Below, piece after piece: positions 1-9,189 of a stretch of 64,000 nt of DNA. The position numbers and the translations under genes were made by a program. Positions within the stretch are counted from its first letter, which is position 1. Every line of letters begins with the position of its first letter. This DNA comes from Didemnitutus sp047777955 (GTDB lineage Bacteria; Verrucomicrobiota; Verrucomicrobiia; Opitutales; Opitutaceae), in assembly GCF_047777955.1 (NCBI RefSeq), contig NZ_CP180537.1:2108001-2172000 (forward strand). The letters are read 5' to 3'. Under the pieces are notes generated by a model. That model ran no database searches, had not been told where the DNA came from, and saw only the letters and a list, made by a program, of their open reading frames with translations.

Positions 1-2437
1 TCACCAGCGAGCCGAGCGGCACGAGCTGGCCGGCGGCGTTGCGGGTCTTGAGGCGCAGGATGTCGTCGGGCCGGTCGCGGAATTCCGCGTCGGCCTGCGC
101 GACGACCTGGTAGGTGCGGCCGAAGCGGTTGAAATCGTTCACGTAGAGCGAGCCGAGGTTGATCTGCATCGTCTCGAAGACGTTTTGGAGCGGCACGCCC
201 TGGGCCTTGGCCTTGGCGCGGTCGATGTCGGCGTCGAGCTGCGGCGTGTTGATGGTGAAGCTGGAGAACAGGCCGGTGAGCCCGGGCGTCTGCCAGCCCT
301 TGGCGATCAGGCCCTGGGTGGCGCCGTAGAGGGCGTCGAGGCCGTTGTCGCCGCGGTCCTCGACGTAGAGCTTGAAGCCGCCGATGGTGCCGAGGCCCTG
401 GACGGGCGGCGGCGGGAAGATGGCGATGTAGGCGTCCTCGATCGCGCCGAACTCCTTCTGCAGCTGCTGCGCGATGGCCTGGCCGGCGAGCTCCTTGGTC
501 TCGCGCTGGTCGAAGGGCTTGAGCGCGACGAAGACGATGCCGCTGTTCGGCGAATTGGTGAAGCCGTTGATCGAGAGGCCGGGGAAGGCGATGGCGTTGG
601 CCACGCCCGGGTGCTTGAGCGCGATGTCGCCCATGCGGCGGATGACGGCGTCGGTGCGCTCGAGCGAGGCGGCGGCGGGCAGCTGGGCGAAGGCGACGAG
701 GTATTGCTTGTCCTGCGTCGGCACGAAGCCCGTCGGCGTGCTCTTGAACAGCGCGCCGGTGAGCACGAGCAGGCCCGCGTAGACGACGAGCGCGATGACG
801 GAGACGCGCAACAGGCGCGCGACGCCGGCGGAATACTTCTCGGCGGCCCAGGCGAAGAAGCGGTTGAACGGACGGAAGAACCAGCCGAAGGCGAAATCCA
901 TCGCGCGCGTCAGCCGGTCCTTGGGCGCGTGGTGGTCCTTGAGCAGGAGCGCGCTGAGGGCGGGGGAGAGCGTGAGCGAGTTGAAGGCCGAGATGACCGT
1001 CGAGATGGCGATGGTCATGGCGAACTGCTTGTAGAACTGGCCGGTCAGGCCGCTGATGAAGGCGGTCGGGATGAACACCGCCGAGAGCACGAGCGCGGTG
1101 GCGATGATCGGGCCGGTGACCTCGCGCATGGCCTGGCGCGTGGCCTCGAAGGGCGACTTGCCCAGGGCGATGTTGCGCTCGACGTTCTCGACCACGACGA
1201 TGGCGTCGTCGACCACGATGCCGATCGCCAGCACGAGGCCGAAGAGCGAGAGGGCGTTGATGGAGAAGCCGAGGCCGTGCATCACCGCGAAGGTGCCGAC
1301 GAGCGAGACCGGCACGGCGGCGAGCGGGATGATCGAGGCGCGCCAGGTCTGGAGGAAGAGGATGACCACGAGCACGACGAGCACGATGGCCTCGAAGAGG
1401 GTGTGGACCACGGCCTCGATCGAGCTGCGCACGAAGACCGTCGGGTCGTAGACGATGTCGTATTTCAGGCCCTCGGGGAAATTCTTCGCCAGCTCCTTCA
1501 TCGTGGCGCGCACGGCGTCGGAGGTGGCGATGGCGTTGGAGCCCGGGAGCTGGGCGATGGGCAGCGCGACGGCGGCCTGGTTGTTGAGCAGCGAGCGCAG
1601 GGCGTAGGCGTTGGCGCCGAGCTCGACGCGGGCGACATCGCGCAGCTGCACGCGTTCGCCGGCCGGGCCGGACTTCACGATGATGGCGCCGAACTCCTCC
1701 TCGGTGGTGAGGCGGCCCTGGGTGTTGATCAGCAGCTCGGTGTCGACCGGGCGCGAGTTCGGCTGCTGGCCGACGGCGCCGGCGGCAACCTGGACGTTCT
1801 GTTCGCGGATGGCCGCGACGACGTCGGAGGCGGTGAGGCCCTTGGCGGCGACCTTGTTGGGGTCGAGCCAGACGCGCATGGCGTAGTCGCCCGAGCCGAA
1901 GACGCGCACCTCGCCCACGCCGTTGAGGCGCGCGAGGACGTCGCGGACCTGGAGCGTGGCGTAGTTGCGCACGTAGATGTTGTCGTAGCGGCCGTCGGGC
2001 GAGAAGAGGTGCACGACCATGAGCAGGTCGGGCGAGGCCTTGGCGGTGGTGACGCCGATGCGGCGGACGTCCTCGGGGAGTTTCGGCAGGACCTGCGAGA
2101 CGCGGTTCTGCACCTGCACCTGCGCGTTATCGAGGTCGGTGCCGATGGCGAAGGTGATGGTGAGGGTCATCACGCCGTCGCTGGTGGCCTGCGAGAACAT
2201 GTAGAGCGAGTGCTCGACGCCGTTGATCGCCTGCTCGAGCGGCGCGGCGACGGTCTCGGAGATCGTTTTCGGATTCGCGCCGGGATAGCTGGCGCGGACG
2301 ACGACCGTCGGCGGCACGACCTCGGGATACTCGCTGATCGGCAGGCGGAACATCGAGATGAGGCCGACGAGGAAGACGACGATCGAGAGGACGCCGGCGA
2401 GGATCGGTCGCTTGATGAAATAGTCGGAGAAGTTCAT
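1..2437 (-). CDS. RND-family efflux permease (AcrB/MexB-like), 3' end outside the window
   Basis: Inner-membrane proton-driven pump of a tripartite efflux system. The reading frame starts at ATG 2437 (MNFSDYFIKRPILAGVLS) and stays open to base 1, giving about 812 of the usual 1,030-1,050 residues, so the C-terminus lies outside the window. The first transmembrane helix is at about residues 11-29, followed by a large periplasmic porter domain. The proton-relay aspartate pair of RND pumps is visible in 'GIVVDDAIVVVENV' at about D410-D411. It lies 86 bases downstream of the adaptor gene on the same strand, so the two are probably co-transcribed. The substrate cannot be read from sequence; antibiotics, solvents or bile-like compounds are typical of this hydrophobe/amphiphile (HAE1) class. 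Confidence in the family is high. Confidence 0.95.
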   Translation of the reverse strand, partial: MNFSDYFIKRPILAGVLSIVVFLVGLISMFRLPISEYPEVVPPTVVVRASYPGANPKTISETVAAPLEQAINGVEHSLYMFSQATSDGVMTLTITFAIGTDLDNAQVQVQNRVSQVLPKLPEDVRRIGVTTAKASPDLLMVVHLFSPDGRYDNIYVRNYATLQVRDVLARLNGVGEVRVFGSGDYAMRVWLDPNKVAAKGLTASDVVAAIREQNVQVAAGAVGQQPNSRPVDTELLINTQGRLTTEEEFGAIIVKSGPAGERVQLRDVARVELGANAYALRSLLNNQAAVALPIAQLPGSNAIATSDAVRATMKELAKNFPEGLKYDIVYDPTVFVRSSIEAVVHTLFEAIVLVVLVVILFLQTWRASIIPLAAVPVSLVGTFAVMHGLGFSINALSLFGLVLAIGIVVDDAIVVVENVERNIALGKSPFEATRQAMREVTGPIIATALVLSAVFIPTAFISGLTGQFYKQFAMTIAISTVISAFNSLTLSPALSALLLKDHHAPKDRLTRAMDFAFGWFFRPFNRFFAWAAEKYSAGVARLLRVSVIALVVYAGLLVLTGALFKSTPTGFVPTQDKQYLVAFAQLPAAASLERTDAVIRRMGDIALKHPGVANAIAFPGLSINGFTNSPNSGIVFVALKPFDQRETKELAGQAIAQQLQKEFGAIEDAYIAIFPPPPVQGLGTIGGFKLYVEDRGDNGLDALYGATQGLIAKGWQTPGLTGLFSSFTINTPQLDADIDRAKAKAQGVPLQNVFETMQINLGSLYVNDFNRFGRTYQVVAQADAEFRDRPDDILRLKTRNAAGQLVPLGSLV

Positions 2438-2523
2438 GGGCGGGTGCGGGCTTTCGGGTAAGGCGGTGGCCGGGAGGGCCGCGCGGACGCGGCCCTTGCG
2501 AGGCGGGAGGAGATGGGCGGGGG

Positions 2524-3699
2524 TTAGCGGAGGGCCGCGATCTTGTCGCCGCCGGTCGCGGCGGCCTGGGCGACGGCCGGCGGTTCCGGGGCCACGGTCA
2601 TGCCGGGGCGGACGCGCTGGAGGCCGTTGACGATGATGGTGTCGCCGGGCTGGAGGCCCTCGCGGACGACGCGCTTGCCGTCGACGACCGACCCGAGCTT
2701 CACCGTGCGGTAGGCGACGGTGTTGTTGTGGTCGACGGCGAGGACGAACTTCTGGCTCTGGTCCGTGCCGATGGCGCGCTCGCTGATGAGCAGGGCCGGC
2801 GCGGGCGCGCTGACCGGGATACGCACGCGGGCGAAGAGGCCGGGGATCAGGGCGCCGTCGGGATTCGGGAACACGAGGCGCAGCGCGAGCGAGCCGGTGG
2901 CGGGATTGACACGGTTGTCGGCGGACTCGAGGTAACCGTGGCGCGGGAAGTCGCGCTCGTCGGACAGCTGCAGGTCGACCGGGACGCGGCCAGCGCGGGT
3001 GAGGATGCGGCCCTCGCGGGCAAGGCGGTTGAACTTGAGCAGCGTGGCCTCGTCGACGTCGGCGTAGACGTAGGCGTCGCCCACGCTGACGATCGTGGTC
3101 AGCAGCGTGGCGTTGCCCGGCGAGCCGGAAACGAGGTTGCCGGCGGTGACGAAGGCGCGGGAGACGCGGCCGGCGATCGGGGCGCGGACTTCCGTGTGCT
3201 CGAGGTCGAGCTTGGCGGTCTCGAGCGCGGCGCGGGCCTCGGCGGCGGCGGCGCGGCGGGCCTCGACCTCCTCGCTGGAGATGGCGGCGGCGGCGAGGAG
3301 CTTCTCGGCGCGCGCGGCTTCGCGGGCGGCGACTTCGGCACGCGCGGTGGCGAGATCGAACTGCGCGCGATACCAGCGCGGATCGATGCGGAAGAGCACG
3401 TCACCCTTGTTCACGAGCTGGCCGGCCTGGAATTCGACGGCCTCGAGGTGACCGGAGACGCGGGCGCGGAGCTCGACGGTCTCGGTGGCGTCGACGTGGC
3501 CGGTGAGTTCCTCGAACTCGGTGACGAGCTGCTGCTCAACGGGTGCGACCGTCACCTTGGGGGCGGGAGGCGCGACGGCGGCCGCGGTGGGCGCCGCGTG
3601 GCTGGACGAGGTGACGGTGTAGATGCCGAGGCCGATGGCGAGGGCGCCGGCGGTGAGGAGCAAGGGACGTTTCAAGCGGGTGGAAGCGTGGGTGGTCAT
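2524..3699 (-). CDS. RND efflux periplasmic adaptor (membrane fusion protein)
   Basis: Connects the RND permease to an outer-membrane channel. About 391 residues from ATG 3699 (MTTHASTRLKRPLLL); an upstream GTG/ATG extension exists, but it would run into the thioredoxin gene. An N-terminal anchor or signal segment is at about residues 9-30. The split lipoyl (barrel-sandwich) domain is visible as 'VELRARVSGHLEAVEF' and 'TEVRAPIAGRVSRAFV', flanking an Ala/Glu-rich helical hairpin at about residues 100-160. A beta-barrel and a membrane-proximal domain follow. It lies between the thioredoxin gene (28 bases upstream) and the RND permease (86 bases downstream). No outer-membrane TolC-like gene is in the window; it could lie beyond the left edge. 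Confidence 0.93.
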   Translation of the reverse strand: MTTHASTRLKRPLLLTAGALAIGLGIYTVTSSSHAAPTAAAVAPPAPKVTVAPVEQQLVTEFEELTGHVDATETVELRARVSGHLEAVEFQAGQLVNKGDVLFRIDPRWYRAQFDLATARAEVAAREAARAEKLLAAAAISSEEVEARRAAAAEARAALETAKLDLEHTEVRAPIAGRVSRAFVTAGNLVSGSPGNATLLTTIVSVGDAYVYADVDEATLLKFNRLAREGRILTRAGRVPVDLQLSDERDFPRHGYLESADNRVNPATGSLALRLVFPNPDGALIPGLFARVRIPVSAPAPALLISERAIGTDQSQKFVLAVDHNNTVAYRTVKLGSVVDGKRVVREGLQPGDTIIVNGLQRVRPGMTVAPEPPAVAQAAATGGDKIAALR

Positions 3700-3727
3700 G
3701 GGAGAAGCGTGGACAGGCAAGGGAGGT

Positions 3728-4087
3728 TCAGGCGGAGCGATGCGTCGCGATGGCGGCATCGAGGTGGGTGAGGATTTCGGCCTTCGGGCGGACGCCGACG
3801 AGCGTCGACACGACGCGGCGGTCGCGAAAGATCAGCAGCGTCGGAATGGAGCGGATGCCGTGGTGCGCCGCCGGCTCCGGGTGGGCGTCGACATCGATCT
3901 TGGCGATGACGGCCTGGCCGGCGCGTTCGTGGGCGATTGCCTGGAGCACGGGCGCGATGGCCTTGCACGGGCCGCACCACGAGGCCCAGAAGTCCACGAG
4001 CACGGGTTGGTGTTCGGAGGCGTCGAGGACTTCGGAGGCGAACGAGGCGCTCGTCAGGGAGACGGGTTGGGCGAGGAGGGTGTTCAT
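3728..4087 (-). CDS. trxA: Thioredoxin
   Basis: Small thiol-disulfide oxidoreductase of 119 residues, starting at ATG 4087 (MNTLLAQPVSL). A longer frame to 4168 exists, but its extra 27 residues do not look thioredoxin-like. The active site is W37-C38-G39-P40-C41, within 'VDFWASWCGPCKAIAPVL'. The conserved cis-proline is in 'IRSIPTLLIF'. There is no signal peptide, so it should act in the cytoplasm. Its length and motifs are those of canonical TrxA. It is the first gene of the efflux operon, with the adaptor starting 28 bases after its stop. This pairing is unusual and could link efflux to redox or electrophile stress; that link is inference. Confidence 0.92.
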   Translation of the reverse strand: MNTLLAQPVSLTSASFASEVLDASEHQPVLVDFWASWCGPCKAIAPVLQAIAHERAGQAVIAKIDVDAHPEPAAHHGIRSIPTLLIFRDRRVVSTLVGVRPKAEILTHLDAAIATHRSA

Positions 4088-4303
4088 GGCGTGGAAGCGG
4101 GATTCAATCGTGGTGGCGGGTGAGCGGGGCTTGCAGGCGATCGAGAAGGAACGGATCCCAGAGGACACCGCTTGCCGGCGCGGGAAAGCGCGGACGGACT
4201 TCGCGCGTCGCTCGTTGCAAGGTGGAGGTGGATGAGCTGGTCATGGCTTGGCGAAGGGAAGACGGGCGGAAGGAGGAAATCTTACGCTTCATTTTGCGTG
4301 GAA

Positions 4304-4326
4304 TAGTTGACTGGTTAGCTAGTTTG
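4304..4326. promoter_or_regulatory. Candidate TetR operator upstream of the thioredoxin/efflux operon
   Basis: The 10-mer ATAGTTGACT (4303-4312) is identical to one in the tetR upstream region (5007-5016). It begins an imperfect palindrome, TAGTTGACT/GGTTAGCTA (4304-4321, 6 of 9 positions symmetric). The site lies between the tetR terminator and the thioredoxin start. TetR proteins usually bind such sites in their own and adjacent promoters; binding here is inference. Confidence 0.45.
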
Positions 4327-4333
4327 CGGGGGC

Positions 4334-4364
4334 AAAAAAGCGCATGGCCGCGGAGGCGATGCGC
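4334..4364 (-). terminator. Rho-independent terminator of the tetR gene
   Basis: Read on the minus strand, GCGCAT and GCC pair with GGC and ATGCGC (one mismatch between the two stem parts, 5-base loop). The hairpin is followed directly by six T residues. It begins 8 bases after the tetR stop, so it separates tetR from the efflux operon downstream. Confidence 0.75.
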
Positions 4365-4371
4365 GCGTGTT

Positions 4372-4995
4372 TTAGGAATGGGGAAGGGTGGTCGTGGAGG
4401 CTTTGGCGCCGAGCAAGCGAAGGCCCATCTCCGGCAGGGCACGGGCGACTTCGGGGTCGTTCATGATGCGGCACTGGCAGACGATGCCCTCGATGAGACC
4501 GGCCAGCGCGGTGGCCTTTTCGGCCGGGTCGCACGGCTCGATCACACCCTCGGCCAAGGCGTCGCGGATGGCGGACTCGTAGTAGCGGCGCTTGCGGTTG
4601 AGAATCTCACGGATCTTGCCGTTCAGGTCGGCCTCGTGCGTCGAGGTCTCCGAGCCGACCGAGACAATCGGGCAGCCGAGCACCTTGCCGTGCTCTTGTT
4701 TGACGGCGACTTGCTTGTGGTAAACGGAGTCGAGGTAATTCGTGATGCGGGCGAGCGGCTCGAGCGAGGGCGAGAAGCGTTCGTCCATCGTGGGCTTCCA
4801 GTTCTGGAGCCACATGCGCTCCAGGGCGGCGACGGCGAGTTCGGCCTTCGAGCTGAAGAAATAGTAGAAACTGCCTTTCTTCACGTTCGCGCGCTGGCAG
4901 ATATCGTCGATCGTGACGCCGCCGTAGCTCTCTTCCCAGATGAGGTCGAGAGCGGCGTCCATCAAGCGCTCGGCGGCGTCAGAGGTTCTGCCCAT
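4372..4995 (-). CDS. TetR/AcrR-family transcriptional regulator
   Basis: 207 residues from ATG 4995 (MGRTSDAAERLMDAA); a GTG three codons upstream is also possible. The N-terminal helix-turn-helix is clear in 'GVTIDDICQRANVKKGSFYYFFSSK' (shown here only as the span at about residues 27-51). The C-terminal ligand-binding domain contains 'GCPIVSVGSE', characteristic of TetR regulators with a C-terminal domain like that of NemR/AcuR-type repressors. It is transcribed in the same direction as the thioredoxin/adaptor/RND operon, separated from it by a terminator. Operator-like sites at 5008-5030 and 4304-4326 suggest autoregulation and repression of the efflux operon. The inducer is unknown. Confidence 0.9.
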   Translation of the reverse strand: MGRTSDAAERLMDAALDLIWEESYGGVTIDDICQRANVKKGSFYYFFSSKAELAVAALERMWLQNWKPTMDERFSPSLEPLARITNYLDSVYHKQVAVKQEHGKVLGCPIVSVGSETSTHEADLNGKIREILNRKRRYYESAIRDALAEGVIEPCDPAEKATALAGLIEGIVCQCRIMNDPEVARALPEMGLRLLGAKASTTTLPHS

Positions 4996-5007
4996 GACCA
5001 GCACAGA

Positions 5008-5030
5008 TAGTTGACTAAACGGTCAAGTCA
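5008..5030. promoter_or_regulatory. Candidate TetR operator in the tetR upstream region
   Basis: TAGTTGACT at 5008-5016 begins an inverted repeat: TTGAC (5011-5015) and GTCAA (5022-5026) with a 6-base spacer. It lies 13 bases upstream of the tetR start codon, where an autoregulator would act. It shares ATAGTTGACT with 4303-4312. Confidence 0.5.
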
Positions 5031-5515
5031 AGCGCCGACCTGCGGAATTTTTGAAATGCAGGAGTAGTCCGAGATAGAAGCGCTGCCGGAGGGGGCGTTT
5101 TTTGATTTTCGACGAAGCGCGGTTGCGGCCGGTCCTTGGGAGAGGATTGGTGCGATTCGGGTCGCGGCGGCGCGCTGCGAATGCAAAGCCAAATCGTGGG
5201 AGCGCGACCCAGCTTCGCGCGCGCAGGGCGTCGTCCACGCCATGCATCCGCCCGCCCGCGCGAATGCGGCTCGTTTCGATGCACGGCATACGGAGGGCGG
5301 TTGAGCGAACCAAGCGACACTGGGCGGCGAGGATTTGCGGACGGTATTCGCAGGCGCGAAGAGGCTTCATGTCGCATACGGACCCAAGGTGTCGCGCTTG
5401 CGATTCATGGCCCCCGTCCTGGGGTGAAGAGCTTTGACGAGACGGATTTTCCTTGCGGGATTGCGGGGCCGTTGGCCGTGAAGTGGCCGCGGTGTCACCC
5501 CTTTCATCCCCTGCC
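5031..5515. other. Intergenic region between the tetR and sensor-kinase genes (divergent)
   Basis: About 485 bases between the divergent tetR and sensor-kinase genes. It must hold the promoters of both. The open frames that cross it are overlapping and of shadow type. Apart from a short T-run near 5098-5103, I see no hairpin, repeat or convincing small gene. Confidence 0.5.
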
Positions 5516-8500
5516 GTGAAGAAACTATCGTGCCTCTGCCGATGTGCAGTCGCTTGGTTTGCGCTCAAGAGCGTTCTCCTGACGTGCGCGGCGGGAAAGG
5601 CGGCTTCGTGGAATGCGAAGGACGCGGTGCACTACTCGTTCGACAGTTATGGCGTCGAACTCGGGCTCCCCGGGACAGTGGTCACGGCCGCGCTGCAGAC
5701 CCGTGATGGCTACGTGTGGGTGGCGACGCCCTCGGGGCTCGCGCGGTTCGACGGGAATCGCTTTGTCGGTTTCTACTCCGCCAGCACCCCCGGTCTGCCG
5801 GGCGATTTGATTCACTGCCTGCACGAAGATCGCCGCGGCGTCCTGTGGATCGGCACGGACAAGGGGCTGGTGTGTTTCGCCGAGGGACGGTTCACGCGCG
5901 CCGGTCTGGACGGAGTGCCGGTGCGGGCGCTCGCCGAGGCGCCGTCGGGAAAACTCTGGGTCGGCACGTGGGAACGGGGACTGTATTTCGTTCGCGGCGA
6001 TCACGCGCCCGAGCCCTTCATTCCGGAGAAATTGCCCCCGGCCTTGCGGGTCCGCGCCTTGTTCGTCGATTCGCACGAGGAAATCTGGATCGCGCCGGAG
6101 CGAAGCCGCGGATTGCTGCGGGTGGGCCGCGATGGCGTGCTCCACCATCTGGATGGCGAGGGCGGAGCGCTGGGCGAGGTCCTGACGATCTGCGAGTCCT
6201 CGCCGGGCACCCTGTGGTTTGGGACGAAGCGCGACGGCCTTTTTCGATTCAAGGACGATCAGCTGGAGCGCTGTGCGGAATCCACGGGCGCCGGCACCGC
6301 GCCGATCTACGAGGTCCGCGCGACGCGGGCGGGCGGACTTTGGCTGGCGGCGGGTGTCTTGAAATACGCCGCCTCGGCGGAACAGCCGGTTTTCCAGGCG
6401 GTGCCCGGCCTGCCGAATCGCAACGTGCAGGCGACCTGCGAGGACACCGAGAACGGACTCTGGCTGTGCGCGGGGGCGGAAGGGCTCACGCGCATGCGCG
6501 AACTGCCGTATCAACTCCTGTCGGTCCGGCAGGGTCTGCCGACGGACAACATCAAGAATGTGGCGGAGGACCCGCTGGGCGGCTTGTGGCTGGCGACGCA
6601 GGAATCGGGCGTGGTGCACGTGGATGCCGCGGGCGCGGTGAAGAGGCAGCGCGGGAAGGCGGGCCTGCCCGAAGGCGAGACGGCCGTGGTCTACGCTGCG
6701 CACGACGGCAGCGTCTGGGCCGGGATCAGCTCGCACTTGTGGGTGCGCCGCGACGGCGAGTGGCATCAGCATCCGGAGATGCGTTTCGTGCGCGGGCTCT
6801 ACGAGGATCGCCGGGGCGCCATGTGGGTCGGCACCGAGTCGGACGGACTGTTTCGCGTCACGCAGGGGAGCTTCACCGAAATCAAGACGACCGAGGGCGC
6901 GCACGTCCCGCTGGCCACCTCGTTCGCCGAGACGGCGGACGGCGCGCTGATCGTCGGCACCTGGCGCTCCGGCATCTGGCGGGTCGATCCCGGCGAATCG
7001 GTCGCGCGCGACTGCCTGCAGGGCTTTCCGGCCACCGAGGTGCGGGCGGTGCATGTCGACCGGGAAGGCCGGATCTGGGCGGGCATCAACCAGCGCGGGC
7101 TCATCGTCTGGGACCACGCGCGTTGGTGGAATCCGCCGACGTCGAACCAGGCGCTGGGCGGCAGCGTGTCGGCGATCCTCGAGGAGGAGTCCGGCCGGCT
7201 GTGGCTGGGCACGCTCGCCGGCGTGTTGTGGGCGCAGAAGGAGGAGCTCCTGGCGTGGATGCGCGCGCCCGCCTCGGCGCCTCCGGTCCATGCCATGCCG
7301 GTGGGCGACGAGACGGGAATCATCCCGGTGTGGTCGGGCGCGCAGCCGGTGGCGTTGCGGGCGAGCGAAGGCGACCTGCTTTTCGCCACGCGGCGCGGTG
7401 TGCTGGCCATCGATCCCCGGCGCGTCGTCCTCAACCAGGTGGCGCCCCCGGTCCACCTGGAGGGAGTGTTCGTCGACCGGCATTCCGTCGAGGCGCGCGA
7501 CGCGGTGCGTCTGCCTCCCGGGACGCGATCGCTCGCCATCGACTACACCGCGCCGAGTTTCGTCCAGGCGGGCCGGGTGCTTTTTCGCTACAAGCTCGAG
7601 GGCTACGATGCGGACTGGGTCGACGCCGGGACGCGCCGCGCCGCCTTCTACGGCAGCCTGCCCGCGGGCCGATACCTGTTCCGTGTTTCCGCCTGCAACA
7701 GCGACGGCGTCTGGAACGAGGCCGGCGCCCGGTTGGCGATCGTGCAGTTGCCGTATTTCTACGAGACGGCGTGGTTCGCCTGGCTGCTGGCGGCCGCGGT
7801 GGCAGCCGCGGCGTGGGCCCTGTATCGCTGGTCCAATCGCCAGCTGCGGCTGAAGCTCGAGCGCCTGGAGCGGGAACGCGCGATGGAGAACGAGCGCCGC
7901 CGCATCGCGCAGGACCTGCATGACGATCTCGGGGCGAGCTTGACCGAGCTGGGGCTGTTCGCGGAGGCGAACCGGCGCGCCGGGCCGGCCGCGGAGCAAC
8001 CGGCGCTCGCCTATCTTTCGCAGCGCGCCCGCGCGCTGGTCACCTCGCTCGACGCGATCGTCTGGGCGGTGAATCCCGCCAACGATTCGCTCGATCACCT
8101 CGTCGCTTACGTCGGGGAGCTGTTCCAGGAGCTTTTCCGGGCGAGCGCGATTCGCCCGCGCCTGGACATCGCGCCGGGCATACCCCGCCTGCCGCTGCGC
8201 GCCGAGGAACGGTCCGACATCTTCCTCACGACCAAGGAGGCGATGAACAACATCCTGAAGCATTCCGGCGCGACCGAGGCGATCCTGCGGGTGCAGATGC
8301 ACGGCCGCGAGCTGCGGATAACGCTGCAGGACGATGGCCGGGGTTTCGACCTCCATGCGGCCGCGGCGGCCAGCGGCAACGGATTGTCGAATATGCGGAC
8401 GCGAATCGAGCGCGCGCGCGGGCGGCTCGCGTGGCGGACCGCGCCGGGGGAGGGGACGGAGATTACGATTGTCGTCTCCTTCGATGATCGGAAAGAACTG

Positions 8501-8518
8501 CCCGCGTCGCCGGAGTAG
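5516..8518 (+). CDS. Beta-propeller sensor histidine kinase (Reg_prop / Y_Y_Y / HisKA_3 / HATPase_c)
   Basis: Membrane sensor kinase of about 1,000 residues. I chose GTG 5516 (VKKLSCLCRCAVAWF) because it gives a plausible signal peptide; a TTG at 5453 would put 21 non-signal residues in front. Residues about 30-630 are repeated two-component regulator propeller blades (for example 'LWIGTDKGLVCF', 'MWVGTESDGLFRV', 'LWLGTLAGVLW'). A Y_Y_Y domain follows at about 644-745, a single transmembrane helix at about 753-772, a HisKA_3 dimerisation domain with phospho-acceptor His-802 in 'RRIAQDLHDDLGASL', and an ATPase domain with 'DDGRGFD' and 'GNGLSNM'. The response regulator gene lies 32 bases downstream. 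Such sensors, like the hybrid two-component systems of Bacteroidetes, often detect glycan fragments; here the likely target is the adjacent carbohydrate locus. Confidence 0.93.
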   Translation: MKKLSCLCRCAVAWFALKSVLLTCAAGKAASWNAKDAVHYSFDSYGVELGLPGTVVTAALQTRDGYVWVATPSGLARFDGNRFVGFYSASTPGLPGDLIHCLHEDRRGVLWIGTDKGLVCFAEGRFTRAGLDGVPVRALAEAPSGKLWVGTWERGLYFVRGDHAPEPFIPEKLPPALRVRALFVDSHEEIWIAPERSRGLLRVGRDGVLHHLDGEGGALGEVLTICESSPGTLWFGTKRDGLFRFKDDQLERCAESTGAGTAPIYEVRATRAGGLWLAAGVLKYAASAEQPVFQAVPGLPNRNVQATCEDTENGLWLCAGAEGLTRMRELPYQLLSVRQGLPTDNIKNVAEDPLGGLWLATQESGVVHVDAAGAVKRQRGKAGLPEGETAVVYAAHDGSVWAGISSHLWVRRDGEWHQHPEMRFVRGLYEDRRGAMWVGTESDGLFRVTQGSFTEIKTTEGAHVPLATSFAETADGALIVGTWRSGIWRVDPGESVARDCLQGFPATEVRAVHVDREGRIWAGINQRGLIVWDHARWWNPPTSNQALGGSVSAILEEESGRLWLGTLAGVLWAQKEELLAWMRAPASAPPVHAMPVGDETGIIPVWSGAQPVALRASEGDLLFATRRGVLAIDPRRVVLNQVAPPVHLEGVFVDRHSVEARDAVRLPPGTRSLAIDYTAPSFVQAGRVLFRYKLEGYDADWVDAGTRRAAFYGSLPAGRYLFRVSACNSDGVWNEAGARLAIVQLPYFYETAWFAWLLAAAVAAAAWALYRWSNRQLRLKLERLERERAMENERRRIAQDLHDDLGASLTELGLFAEANRRAGPAAEQPALAYLSQRARALVTSLDAIVWAVNPANDSLDHLVAYVGELFQELFRASAIRPRLDIAPGIPRLPLRAEERSDIFLTTKEAMNNILKHSGATEAILRVQMHGRELRITLQDDGRGFDLHAAAAASGNGLSNMRTRIERARGRLAWRTAPGEGTEITIVVSFDDRKELPASPE

Positions 8519-8550
8519 GCGGCCATCGCCACCCTCGTCCTCTGTCTCGC

Positions 8551-9189
8551 ATGAACCCCATCACCGTCGCCATCGTCGAGGACAACGCCGCCGTCTGCGC
8601 GTCGCTGGAGAAGATGATCAACGCTTCCGAGCGATGCCGTTGCGTCTGCACCTGCCGCAACGGCGGCCAGGCGTTGCAGCTCATCCCCAAGCACCGGCCG
8701 GACGTGGCGATCATGGACATCAATCTGCCGGACCTGACCGGCATCGAGTGCACGGCGCGCCTGAAGCGGCAGCTGCCGCAGACGCAGTTTCTGGTGCTCA
8801 CGGTCTACAACGACAGCCAGCAGATCTTCTCGGCCCTCGAGGCGGGCGCCAGCGGCTACCTCCTCAAGCGTTCCCTGCCGGAGGCGATCGTGCAGGCGGT
8901 GTGCGATGTGCACGCCGGCGGATCGCCGATGAGCGCGGAGATCGCGCGCAAGGTGGTGCAGTCGTTCCAGCGGCCGAAGGCGTCCGCGAGCGAGATCGAG
9001 GCGCTGTCTCCGCGGGAGATGGAGATTCTGCAGCTCGTCACGGAAGGGCTCACGACCAAGGAAATCGCGGACCGCTCCGGCGTGAGCTACACGACCATCT
9101 GCACGCATCTCGGTCACATCTACGAGAAGCTGCACGTGCATTCGCGCACGGCGGCGGCGGCGAAATATCTCCAGGCCGAGAAGCGGTGA
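8551..9189 (+). CDS. NarL/LuxR-family response regulator
   Basis: 212 residues. The N-terminal receiver domain has acidic residues E10-D11, phospho-acceptor D56 ('VAIMDINLPDLTG') and the conserved Lys in 'GYLLKRSLPEA'. The C-terminal LuxR-type helix-turn-helix is in 'LSPREMEILQLVTEGLTTKE' at about residues 151-170, followed by 'SYTTICTHLGHIYEKL'. It is the cognate partner of the preceding HisKA_3 kinase, with which it forms a classic NarX/NarL-like pair. The downstream lyase and TonB receptor genes are probable targets, which is an inference from position. Confidence 0.95.
   Translation: MNPITVAIVEDNAAVCASLEKMINASERCRCVCTCRNGGQALQLIPKHRPDVAIMDINLPDLTGIECTARLKRQLPQTQFLVLTVYNDSQQIFSALEAGASGYLLKRSLPEAIVQAVCDVHAGGSPMSAEIARKVVQSFQRPKASASEIEALSPREMEILQLVTEGLTTKEIADRSGVSYTTICTHLGHIYEKLHVHSRTAAAAKYLQAEKR

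Noticed and set aside
185..2461. A long plus-strand open frame opposite the RND gene
   Set aside because: Its translation is a low-complexity Arg/Glu/Asp/Gly string typical of the antisense of GC-rich coding DNA, while the minus strand encodes a clear RND permease.
4088..4168. 27-residue N-terminal extension of the thioredoxin
   Set aside because: The extension has no thioredoxin or signal-peptide character, and ATG 4087 gives the canonical length.
5525..8356. A 943-codon minus-strand frame opposite the sensor kinase
   Set aside because: No domain or signal is visible and the plus strand has a complete propeller kinase; it is a shadow of high third-position GC.
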